From: Oscillospiraceae bacterium
GTDB taxonomy: Bacteria; Bacillota; Clostridia; Oscillospirales; CAG-272
Assembly (NCBI GenBank): GCA_015063645.1
Contig: SVTS01000009.1
Location: 1 to 51,832 of the forward strand
Length of the DNA: 51,832 nucleotides
Reading direction: 5' to 3'
Shown here: positions 6,976 to 14,515 of the stretch, piece after piece
How positions within the stretch are numbered: position 1 is the stretch's first letter
Layout: every line of letters starts with the position of its first letter
Made by a program: the position numbers and the translations under genes
Notes under the pieces: generated by a model
Database searches by the model: none
The model's input: the letters and a program-made list of their open reading frames with translations, nothing else
What the model was told of the DNA's origin: nothing

Positions 6976-8172
6976 TCACTGATGAATGTGTTTGCCGAAT
7001 TTTTTAATCAGCAGAATAAGTCCGAAGATCAGGACAACGGGAAAGACTACGGCAAAAAGCAAGCCTGTTTTCAGATTGCCCCCTACGGCATCCGCAATTC
7101 CGCCAACCATACCGGGACCAATCGCCGCTCCCAGATCTCCTGCCAGTGCCAGAAATGCAAACATGGCGGTCCCGCCCTTCGGGCATTTCTGTGAGGAAAT
7201 GCTGATCGTTCCGGGCCACATGATTCCGACCGAGAGTCCGCAAAGCGCACAGCCGACAAGTCCGATAATCGGGATCGGAGACAGCGCTGCCAGCAGATAG
7301 CATACGACGCACAGCGAGCCGCAGTACAGCATTACTCTGGTCAGATCGATTTTCTCACTTTTCTTCCCGTAAAACACGCGTGCCACGCCCATAAATACGG
7401 CGAACAGACAGGGACCGACCAGATCGCCGACTGTTTTTGAAACACCGAGTGCCGATTCCGTAAAGGCGGACGCCCACTGCGTCATCGTTGCCTCAGACGC
7501 GCCTACGCAGATCATAAGCAGGATCATCAGCAGAAACAAAGGAAGTCTGAGCAGTTGCCCGATGCGAAGTCCTTCCCCTTCCTCTACAAGCCGCTCTATG
7601 GGACAGAACAGGAAATTGACTGTATTCAGCAGCGGCACTACCGCCCAGATCAGCGTGAGGATGTGCCAATACGCCGTACCGAATATCGCGAAAAAGAGCG
7701 TGGATCCCAGTATCACGCCGACAGCGCCCCAGCAGTAAAACGAGTGCAGAAGACTCATCACGCCAGCTTTGTTCTCAAACGGACATGCTTCGACGATCGG
7801 GCTCAGCAAAACCTCAATAAGTCCGCTGCCGATTGCATAAAGGACTACGGAAATGATTATTCCGACAAAAGGATTGGGAAGCACCTCCGGCAGGAAGGCC
7901 ATCAGAATAAGTCCCAGTGCGGAAACCAACTGCGAGGCGATCACGCAGGTACGGTATCCGATAATATCGGCGAATTTCACTGCCACCAGATCCACAAGCA
8001 GCTGCGTTAAGTAAAATACCATCGGAATAACCGCTATCATTTCCAGTGAAATTCCGTAGGTGGATTTGAATGTCAGGAACAGAAGCGGCGTAAAATTGGC
8101 GGATATCGCCTGCGTGATAAACCCGAGATAACAGGCGATCAGTGTTTTTTTATAGTTCTTCGTTTTTGTCAT
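6976..8172 (-). CDS. MFS transporter
   Basis: 398 residues with about twelve membrane segments, a cytosolic loop near the middle (CPIERLVEEGEG) and a basic C-terminus. Paralogous to the MFS gene at 41326-42552: both share the FLTF..S.YGIS stretch near the N-terminus, a TM.QW segment and a WPG motif in the second half. Substrate not evident; this type is often annotated as a sugar or fucose permease relative, which is inference. AAGGAGATATC precedes the ATG. It lies downstream of the AraC gene on the same strand with an 87-base gap holding its own extended -10 promoter. Confidence 0.85.
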   Translation of the reverse strand: MTKTKNYKKTLIACYLGFITQAISANFTPLLFLTFKSTYGISLEMIAVIPMVFYLTQLLVDLVAVKFADIIGYRTCVIASQLVSALGLILMAFLPEVLPNPFVGIIISVVLYAIGSGLIEVLLSPIVEACPFENKAGVMSLLHSFYCWGAVGVILGSTLFFAIFGTAYWHILTLIWAVVPLLNTVNFLFCPIERLVEEGEGLRIGQLLRLPLFLLMILLMICVGASEATMTQWASAFTESALGVSKTVGDLVGPCLFAVFMGVARVFYGKKSEKIDLTRVMLYCGSLCVVCYLLAALSPIPIIGLVGCALCGLSVGIMWPGTISISSQKCPKGGTAMFAFLALAGDLGAAIGPGMVGGIADAVGGNLKTGLLFAVVFPVVLIFGLILLIKKFGKHIHQ

Positions 8173-8183
8173 GATATCTCCTT

Positions 8184-8207
8184 ATACCGATAATACTGTT
8201 ACGGTAT
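8184..8207. promoter_or_regulatory. Candidate operator dyad upstream of MFS gene
   Basis: ATACCG (8184-8189) and CGGTAT (8202-8207) form an inverted repeat with a 12-base spacer, directly downstream of and touching the -10 box of the MFS promoter. The binding protein is unknown; the neighbouring AraC regulator is one candidate, although AraC proteins more often bind direct repeats. Confidence 0.35.
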
Positions 8208-8214
8208 TATATCA
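8206..8214 (-). promoter_or_regulatory. Extended -10 promoter of MFS gene
   Basis: Minus strand reads TGA followed by TATAAT; no clear -35 box, as expected for an extended -10 or activated promoter. Confidence 0.5.
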
Positions 8215-8259
8215 TCAAAAACGAAATTGGAAAAGGCACATAAACACCAGAAAGAAGCA

Positions 8260-9150
8260 CTATTTACCCAAAAGCCGACAATTCCCGGGTGCGCAGCCGT
8301 AATTTTTCCTGAACTGACGGCTGAAATAGTTTACGGAATGAAATCCACACTCAAAGCTGATCTCCTGAAGCGTGAGATTTGTTTCATTCAGCAATCTGTG
8401 TGCAATCTGAAGCCGATACCGGATCAGTGCTTCAACCGGAGAACATCCCATGTACATATTGAAGCATCTTCCCGCTTCACTTTTGCCGATATCAGCGGCT
8501 CTCGCAATATCTTCAAGTGTGACGGTTTCCATATAGTGCTCATAGATATAGGACAGCATTTTCTGAATGCGCACCTGCGCCGTGATCTGTATGCGGAAAT
8601 TCCGGGCGCGCGGGAACGTATCCAAATTTCTGAACATGTATTCAAAGATACGGCTGAGGTTACGCTGGACAATCATCTCGCAGCATTCGCCCCTTTGACG
8701 CATCTCCTGATATATTTCCCGTATCAGCAGATTCAGCTCAGCCTGCTTGCCGTCTCCGTTTCTGAAAACAATATAAGGAAGCGAATCGCAGGTGGAAATC
8801 GGCTGAATATATTTTTGATGCACAGCGCTGATTTCAGATGCTATGACGCCGCTTGCAAAGACGATATTCGGCATGGGCTCCGGAATATCGCCGTGAATCT
8901 GCCTGATTCCGTGAAGGATATTTCCGTTGACGAAAATACTGTCGCCGGCTTCCAGTATGATATGCTCCTGCCCCACCTGAAAATCCAGAGCAAAGAGCGC
9001 TGCCGTGGCAATTTCAAATTCGGGATGCCAGTGCAGCGGTCCGGCACGGTTTGGCAATGATGCAAACTCGTCACAGAAAAAAGTTATCGGGAATGCGGGA
9101 TCATTTTTTGGTATTTGTTCCCGCAGCTGATGGTCGAGCCTGATAGCCAT
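8260..9150 (-). CDS. AraC-family transcriptional regulator
   Basis: 296 residues: an N-terminal cupin-like sensing domain (HWHPEFEIA at about 40-50, then GDSIFVNGNILHGI) and a C-terminal double helix-turn-helix from about residue 195 (TLEDIARAADIGKSEAGRCF and LTLQEISFECGFHSVNYFSR). The H-H-E pattern in the cupin suggests a sugar-type effector as in many carbohydrate regulators. The start at 9150 is chosen over 9324: an AGGGG site precedes it, the cupin begins soon after, and the 9324 frame starts inside the promoter. The gene directly precedes the MFS transporter, its likely target. Confidence 0.88.
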   Translation of the reverse strand: MAIRLDHQLREQIPKNDPAFPITFFCDEFASLPNRAGPLHWHPEFEIATAALFALDFQVGQEHIILEAGDSIFVNGNILHGIRQIHGDIPEPMPNIVFASGVIASEISAVHQKYIQPISTCDSLPYIVFRNGDGKQAELNLLIREIYQEMRQRGECCEMIVQRNLSRIFEYMFRNLDTFPRARNFRIQITAQVRIQKMLSYIYEHYMETVTLEDIARAADIGKSEAGRCFNMYMGCSPVEALIRYRLQIAHRLLNETNLTLQEISFECGFHSVNYFSRQFRKNYGCAPGNCRLLGK

Positions 9151-9295
9151 TGTCGCTTTCCCCTGTGCACAGATTTTTTGTCTGCATTTTTCCGGGTTGA
9201 ATCGGGTCCACGCCCATCGGATACGGGAAATTCTTATTCTTCTCCCTCTCCATGCGGTCAACCGCGGATTCCATTCCAATCCCATCGACACAAAC

Positions 9296-9324
9296 ATTAT
9301 AGCAAATTTACTGTATACTGTCAA
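9296..9324 (-). promoter_or_regulatory. Consensus sigma-A promoter of AraC gene
   Basis: TTGACA, 17 bases, TATAAT on the minus strand, a full match to consensus. Leader of about 140 bases. Confidence 0.85.
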
Positions 9325-9349
9325 GGAAATCCAAACAGGCGGGCTTTAT

Positions 9350-10888
9350 TCAGTCGTCAGACTCGCCGCCGATTATGCGCAGATCACCGTCTTTCGGATA
9401 AAACTGCAGAGCATCCTGGATGGTTTTGAACGCACCGGCTTCGTTCCAGCTGTTCGCCATCCGCTGCTGTTTTGCAGTCAGCGCCGGATATTGCGCCCAT
9501 GTTTGCTGATGGGTGTAGTTAATCCACGCACTCACGATTGCTCCGTCGTTCATTTCCTTGATGGTATATGCGATATAACCGCGCTGATTCTCACCGTTAT
9601 TCGGCAGGGTGAATTCTGCAAAAACATCTGTGGATACAGACTGCCCCCAGAACATACTGTTTGATGTAAAGGTTTCTTCTCCCAGACTGATATACGGTGC
9701 TGTGTACGTCATACCGCTCTTGTCATACAGCACACGCCCGGTACAGTCGCTGGCTTTGCCCCAACCATCGTTTCCATCCCGATAAGCAGGCCAGAGCTGG
9801 ATAGATTCCGTACCGAAGTACCCCGGATCAGCTGCCCAGCGGAAATGGTGGAAAATCTTCCAATGTTCACGCTCAGTTGGCAGTTCCACGGCGATACCGG
9901 TGAGAACCAGCTCCTTCACATCGTAGACGGTAGTGCGATGGAAGCTAAGATATCCGGAAGAATTTTTTCTTGTTTCCTGCACAAACCGCCCATCATTGAA
10001 CGGATGCTCGCGGACACACAGAGCCACTCTTTTCGCCCCTTTGCAATCGAGAATGTCCTCGTCGGTCAGGTCATCGAGAATTTCCGCCGGGAATCCGAGG
10101 CTGATGAGATGAGCCCTGATTTCAGTCACTTCTGCATTCTGAGAAGCTGCAAGCGGCTGCCAATCCATGTGGTATGTACCGCCGAAGATGTATGCCAGCG
10201 CGAGCCCTATGGCAAGCGCGCCCACGATGATTCCCGCCAGCATCCTATCCGGTACGCGAACAGGCGCAGCTTCGATCATATAGCCGGCTTCATCCATCTC
10301 GCCCGCCAGCTTCCACAGGCTGCGGATAGCGAGGATGTAGACGATAATGATAAGCACAGCAAGGATGATACCGCTGTAGTGAATAAAGCTGAGCAGGCAG
10401 GTGCTCCCGAACCAGATCATCAGCCACACGGCGCCTCCTGCGTGTTCGTCAAGTCCTGCTTTGCGCTGGACACCCCTGATGCCTTGCCAGAGGCAGACAA
10501 GCTGAATGAACTGCAGAATCAGATTGCCGACATTCAGCCACCACATCCATCCCGATTCATAGAATGTCTGCTGATAAATCGTGGCGTTCAAAATCAGCAT
10601 CGGGAAATAGTAGACACTACGAATCAGCGTGATCGCATAGCAGGCTTTGAGGGGTGTGTTCTCCCGATGCAGTGTACGGAAGCCGAGCAGCATCAGAATA
10701 AATCCGATGGCGGGAAGTATGTAGTTCAGGCACCAGAAGTTCAGCGTCAGCGAAGACATCGCAAGTCCGATCAGTACACGGTGCATGGACTTTTTCCACG
10801 GTGTGACTTCCGATACGATATCCTCGGGCGGCAGATCGGAAACGGTTTGCGCCAGCATGGAATCGAAATCTCTTTCGTCAAATTTCAT
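9350..10888 (-). CDS. Multi-pass membrane protein coupled to ECF sigma factor (candidate anti-sigma factor)
   Basis: 512 residues. The N-terminal ~40 are soluble and acidic (FDERDFDSMLAQTVSDLPPEDI). Six or seven membrane segments follow up to about residue 240, then a large external C-terminal region of ~270 residues with no motif I recognise. The ATG at 10888 follows GGAGGTGA by 5 bases; the GTG at 10897 is part of that SD and was rejected. The first 11 bases overlap the end of the sigma gene, so the two are co-translated. That arrangement is typical of a membrane anti-sigma factor that senses outside signals; the assignment rests on context, not homology. Confidence 0.6.
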   Translation of the reverse strand: MKFDERDFDSMLAQTVSDLPPEDIVSEVTPWKKSMHRVLIGLAMSSLTLNFWCLNYILPAIGFILMLLGFRTLHRENTPLKACYAITLIRSVYYFPMLILNATIYQQTFYESGWMWWLNVGNLILQFIQLVCLWQGIRGVQRKAGLDEHAGGAVWLMIWFGSTCLLSFIHYSGIILAVLIIIVYILAIRSLWKLAGEMDEAGYMIEAAPVRVPDRMLAGIIVGALAIGLALAYIFGGTYHMDWQPLAASQNAEVTEIRAHLISLGFPAEILDDLTDEDILDCKGAKRVALCVREHPFNDGRFVQETRKNSSGYLSFHRTTVYDVKELVLTGIAVELPTEREHWKIFHHFRWAADPGYFGTESIQLWPAYRDGNDGWGKASDCTGRVLYDKSGMTYTAPYISLGEETFTSNSMFWGQSVSTDVFAEFTLPNNGENQRGYIAYTIKEMNDGAIVSAWINYTHQQTWAQYPALTAKQQRMANSWNEAGAFKTIQDALQFYPKDGDLRIIGGESDD

Positions 10889-11435
10889 TCCCGTCACCTC
10901 CCATCATCTTACGCAGTTTTTTCCTGATCCGATACAGCTTGCCTTCCACCGAGCGGATCGTCATGCCCATTTCGGCAGCGATCTTTTCCGTCGACTGCAG
11001 ATAGTAGTATTTTCTGTAGAAAAGATTCCGTTCTTTCTGTGAGAGCAGATCCAGCGCACGGTGAAGCTCCCGCTGCCTCTCCTCTCTGAGCACGATTTCC
11101 TCCGGTGTCGGCTCGGTGGATTCCATTTCTTCTTCGATTTCGTTTTCCGGATGTCTGTTTTTACGCCGGATCATATTCAGCGCGGTATTTCTCGTGATCG
11201 CCGTCACCCACGCCGCAAATGAGCCTTTATCCGCATCGTATGTATCAAAGTTTTCCCATATCCGCATGGCTGTTTCCGAAAGGCAGTCTTCGATATCATG
11301 CCGGTCAGGCAGAATCGGCTTTATTATATACTGCATCAGCGGTCCGTAATGGGTCAACACCTCTTCCATGCCCTTCGCGCGCTGCGAAGACTCATCATAC
11401 GCCCGCAGCAGTTCCAGGATTTCGACCTCCCGCAT
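10878..11435 (-). CDS. ECF-type RNA polymerase sigma factor
   Basis: 185 residues. Region 2 lies around residues 25-95 (HDIEDCLSETAMRIWENFDTY, then FAAWVTAITRNTALNMIRR) and region 4 around 125-175 (LDLLSQKERNLFYRKYYYL, then STEKIAAEMGMTIRSVEGKL). Length and both regions fit sigma-70 group 4. AAAGGAGG precedes the ATG. The 3' end overlaps the membrane-protein gene by 11 bases. A TATAAT element lies about 35 bases upstream of the ATG without a good -35, so autoregulation by the sigma factor itself is possible. Confidence 0.9.
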   Translation of the reverse strand: MREVEILELLRAYDESSQRAKGMEEVLTHYGPLMQYIIKPILPDRHDIEDCLSETAMRIWENFDTYDADKGSFAAWVTAITRNTALNMIRRKNRHPENEIEEEMESTEPTPEEIVLREERQRELHRALDLLSQKERNLFYRKYYYLQSTEKIAAEMGMTIRSVEGKLYRIRKKLRKMMGGDGNEI

Positions 11436-11560
11436 ATGCTCCCTCCTTTACCTGAAATACGTCTCTATTCTATTATACACCGAACATGTGAAAATCCCAC
11501 GCATTTCAGCAAAATAAATGTGACAGAGATAATACGCCGGGAGCAGGGATGAAACGCCGG

Positions 11561-11595
11561 AAAGGCATCAGGATTCATATTCCTGATGCCTTTTT
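11561..11595 (+). terminator. Hairpin terminator
   Basis: AAAGGCATCAGGA pairs perfectly with 11581-11593 around a 7-base loop, followed by a T run on the plus strand. It sits at the 3' side of the threonine ammonia-lyase remnant (minus strand), for which it may once have served. Confidence 0.6.
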
Positions 11596-11605
11596 GGTGA
11601 AATTC

Positions 11606-11866
11606 CTATTCGGTTTCCCTCGCTCCGTTCTTTACGGAATTGTACATACTGGGAGCACCTGCCGCCTGTACGCCGTACACCCTGACCGCGGGACGGATCT
11701 GCCTGACGGTATATGCAATGCCGGGAATCAGACCGCCGCCTCCGACCGGAACCACAATGGCGTCGATATTGTCCAGATCATTCAGAATTTCCAGCGCAAT
11801 TGTGCCCTGACCGGCGATAACGTTCTCATCGTCAAAGGGATGTACAGAGGAACAAAGTTTTTGCAC
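11606..11866 (-). pseudogene. Threonine ammonia-lyase fragment
   Basis: 86 residues that match an internal stretch of catabolic/biosynthetic threonine dehydratase (about 400 residues): VHPFDDENVIAGQGTIALEI, then VVPVGGGGLIPGIAYT (the phosphate-binding Gly-rich loop of the PLP fold) and VYGVQAAGAPSMY. The N-terminal third with the PLP lysine is missing and the frame ends after GARETE, where the family continues for another ~180 residues. The only start is a GTG without SD. An intact-looking promoter remains upstream (11946-11974) and a hairpin downstream. A decayed gene remnant. Confidence 0.8.
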
Positions 11867-11945
11867 ACCGATTCACACCAGCTATCGGCTCTCTGCAAGT
11901 GCTGATTGCTTTGACCATTCTTCGTCATTGCTTTTGATGGCATAT

Positions 11946-11974
11946 ATTTTAGCACGGTAAAGTGATGATATCAA
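11946..11974 (-). promoter_or_regulatory. Sigma-A promoter upstream of threonine ammonia-lyase remnant
   Basis: TTGATA, 17 bases, TAAAAT on the minus strand. It now drives only the remnant at 11606-11866. The rest of 11870-12110 shows no other feature. Confidence 0.55.
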
Positions 11975-12114
11975 GCGTTTTTGGGTATTTTTTGAATTCT
12001 GTTCTGAGTTGACAATAAGAAAAATCAAATTCGCCGTTCAATTGTTTGTTTCGTCGGATAATTTACGTCATGCAATGTATTTTCGCATCCTAAAACTATC
12101 CGACTAAAGATGTT

Positions 12115-13533
12115 TTATGAACAACTGCACCCGTCAGTCCGGTTTTTATTCTTTTTTTCGGAATCAGCCGAGCGTCGTCTGATCTCACGTCCGACACATA
12201 TCAGCAGAACCACGCCGAGGATGCTTGCAAACAAATTCACCCCCACAAAGTTCAGCCATATTCCGTCCAAACCGAAATTCCAGAGCGCACCAAGGATGAG
12301 CACGGGGAAAATGAGCGCTGTGGAAACAGACATAAGCGTTGCAAACACAGGCTTTTCAACCGCACTGAGGAAGCCCTGCGTCGTCACGGCAAACCACCGG
12401 AACAGATAAGCAAAGCAGAAAAGCCGGATAGCGTGGGTGGATTCCTCCAGAAGCATTGCATCACCCGCATTGACAAACAAAGCCGCAACTGCACCGGAAA
12501 ATAAAAACAGAATTGCCGTGGACACAAGTCCGACTGTTCCCGTGCCGATATAGGCGCATTTCACAATCTTTTTGACTCTGTCATAACTCTCAGCTCCCCA
12601 GTTGTATCCGATAGCGGGAGAAAGCGAATCACTGATGCCATACAGAAGCGGCCAGCACAGATCGCTGGCGTACATCAGGACGGCATAGACTGCCACCGCT
12701 GTTGTGCCGCCGCCATCGCCCCACACTTCGGCGCCCAGGGTCATCAGGGAGATATTCATCAGAATAGAGGTGACCCGTCCTGAAATATTGCTCAGGAAAA
12801 CAGGAGAACCGCAGGCGGTAATCTCCCGGAACATTGCCGCGGAAAAGTGCGGCTTCGTGAACTGCAGAAGCGTCTTTCTGCGCAGAAATGGAATCATCGC
12901 CGCAGCGGAGCAGAGGCACATTGAAATCGACGTAGCAAGCGCCGAGCCGACCACATCCATCTCAAGGACAAGAAGAAAGAACGTCAGAAGTCCGAGGGTG
13001 GCAAGATTGGAACAGACATTGATCACCATGCTCGTCTTTACATATCCGCTGATGCGCAGATAGTTGTCCATGGCAAAGAAGATCGATGTAAGCGGACTGC
13101 AGAGAGCACAGGTACGCAGATACCGCACCGAGGTATCCAGCAGCGCGTCATCCGCCCCCATCATTCTGCAGAGCGGTTCCGCAGCAGAAAACATCACTGT
13201 ACCCATGAAAATTGCCGTTATGAATATCATCAGGATCGAGCAGGAAAAGACGTTATTGGCTGTTTTGTGCTCTTTTTTCCCCAGCGCAATGGAAATCGGC
13301 ACGGATGCGCCTACGCCGATCAGATCGGCAAGAGAGAAATTAATCATCACGAGAGGCATGGCGATATTGACCGCCGCAAATGCGCTTTCGCCCAGCTTCT
13401 GTCCAATAAATGCCCCTTCAATGATGCTGTATACCGACATGGCAAACATACTGATCATGCCGGGAAGGGCAACAATAAAGAACAATTTCCACGGCCGCAT
13501 CGTGGAATACATTTTTTCGGTATCGCGTTTCAT
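12115..13533 (-). CDS. MATE-family efflux transporter
   Basis: 472 residues, about twelve membrane segments in two related halves (PGMISMFAMSVYSIIEGAFIG near the start; SPAIGYNWGAESYDRVKK in the second half). This is the DinF/NorM-like MATE fold that exports drugs or metabolites by cation antiport. Substrate cannot be read from sequence. The SD AAAGGA is rather far (about 13 bases) from the first ATG; the next ATG (codon 8) is an alternative. It has its own consensus promoter and appears monocistronic. Confidence 0.88.
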   Translation of the reverse strand: MKRDTEKMYSTMRPWKLFFIVALPGMISMFAMSVYSIIEGAFIGQKLGESAFAAVNIAMPLVMINFSLADLIGVGASVPISIALGKKEHKTANNVFSCSILMIFITAIFMGTVMFSAAEPLCRMMGADDALLDTSVRYLRTCALCSPLTSIFFAMDNYLRISGYVKTSMVINVCSNLATLGLLTFFLLVLEMDVVGSALATSISMCLCSAAAMIPFLRRKTLLQFTKPHFSAAMFREITACGSPVFLSNISGRVTSILMNISLMTLGAEVWGDGGGTTAVAVYAVLMYASDLCWPLLYGISDSLSPAIGYNWGAESYDRVKKIVKCAYIGTGTVGLVSTAILFLFSGAVAALFVNAGDAMLLEESTHAIRLFCFAYLFRWFAVTTQGFLSAVEKPVFATLMSVSTALIFPVLILGALWNFGLDGIWLNFVGVNLFASILGVVLLICVGREIRRRSADSEKKNKNRTDGCSCS

Positions 13534-13597
13534 GTAAACAAGTCAAATCCTTTCAGGGTATGTCGCTTCTCCCATTCTCGCGGAGGCATGTTGTTTT

Positions 13598-13626
13598 ATT
13601 ATAGTACAAAATCTGACTATTGTCAA
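13598..13626 (-). promoter_or_regulatory. Consensus sigma-A promoter of MATE gene
   Basis: TTGACA, 17 bases, TATAAT on the minus strand, a full match to consensus. Confidence 0.85.
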
Positions 13627-13676
13627 TCACTATCAGGGAATCCGGATATTTTGTATTCGCATGGAGGCAGACGCGC

Positions 13677-13711
13677 AAAAAAAGGGAAATCTCCTCGGAG
13701 ATTTCCCTTTT
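13677..13711 (-). terminator. Intrinsic terminator of ABC transporter operon
   Basis: 14-bp stem (AAAAGGGAAATCTC and complement) with a 4-base loop; on the minus strand it runs into seven T. Confidence 0.85.
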
Positions 13712-13721
13712 ATTTGCTTTA

Positions 13722-14474
13722 TCAGTATGCGTTGGTTTTCTTGGTGCCGCGTACATAGTCGCGGTGGAGGGAGAGTTCACCGTTATCCATACGGAAGATT
13801 CTGTCCGCGTGGTCTGCGATGGAAAGGTCATGCGTAACCATAACCAGCGTCTGACCCATAACGCGCTTTGTCTCAAGGAGAAGTTTCAGAACTTCGTCCG
13901 CATTGGCGCGGTCCAGGTTACCCGTAGGCTCGTCTGCAAAGACGATATCGGGCATATTGATCAGAGCACGGGCGATAGCCACACGCTGCTGCTGACCGCC
14001 GGAAAGCTCACTGGGCAGATGGTGCAGACGCTCGCCCAGCTGGAGGGTTTCAACCAGCTTACGGAGATTCTCCTGATAACTCATATCAGGCTTATTGCAC
14101 ATGACGGTGGGGATCAGGATATTTTCCAGAGCGGTAAACTGCGGGATCAGGTTATGTCTCTGGAAAACGAAGCCCATGTTGATGCCGCGGAAGCGTCCCA
14201 GCTCATCGGGAGACATCTTGGTGATATCCTGACCGCGGATCATAACACGGCCGGCATCACAGCGGAGCAGACCTGCACAGATGTGCAGGAAAGTGGATTT
14301 ACCGGAACCGGAGGTACCGATGATAGCCACGAATTCACCCGGCTCAACCTTGATGGAAACGCGGTTTACAGCGGTAACAACAGTATCGTACTGCTTATAC
14401 TGCTTGATGACACTCTCCGTTTGGAGCATATATTTTTCTTTTTCGTCGCGATCGTAATTGTTCATTGTATTCAT
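13722..14474 (-). CDS. ABC transporter ATP-binding protein (MacB/LolD-like)
   Basis: 250 residues with Walker [10 protein letters not shown] (about 52-60), Q-loop FVFQRHNL, signature LSGGQQQR, Walker B DIVFADEP and switch VTHD. The [15 protein letters not shown] form and the downstream TGNLD are typical of the MacB/LolD/FtsE group, which pairs with FtsX-like permeases. GAAGGG lies 9 bases before the ATG. It follows the large permease gene by 41 bases on the same strand, so the two form a complete exporter or mechanotransmission complex. Confidence 0.93.
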   Translation of the reverse strand: MNTMNNYDRDEKEKYMLQTESVIKQYKQYDTVVTAVNRVSIKVEPGEFVAIIGTSGSGKSTFLHICAGLLRCDAGRVMIRGQDITKMSPDELGRFRGINMGFVFQRHNLIPQFTALENILIPTVMCNKPDMSYQENLRKLVETLQLGERLHHLPSELSGGQQQRVAIARALINMPDIVFADEPTGNLDRANADEVLKLLLETKRVMGQTLVMVTHDLSIADHADRIFRMDNGELSLHRDYVRGTKKTNAY

Positions 14475-14515
14475 TCGATTTACCCTTCTGTAATTCAGTT
14501 ATGATTCGGTGGATC

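Noticed and set aside
9101-9253. 50-codon minus-strand frame in the leader of the AraC gene, overlapping its start
   Set aside because: No SD before its ATG and no sign of conservation can be judged from one sequence; kept out of the gene list although a leader peptide is possible.
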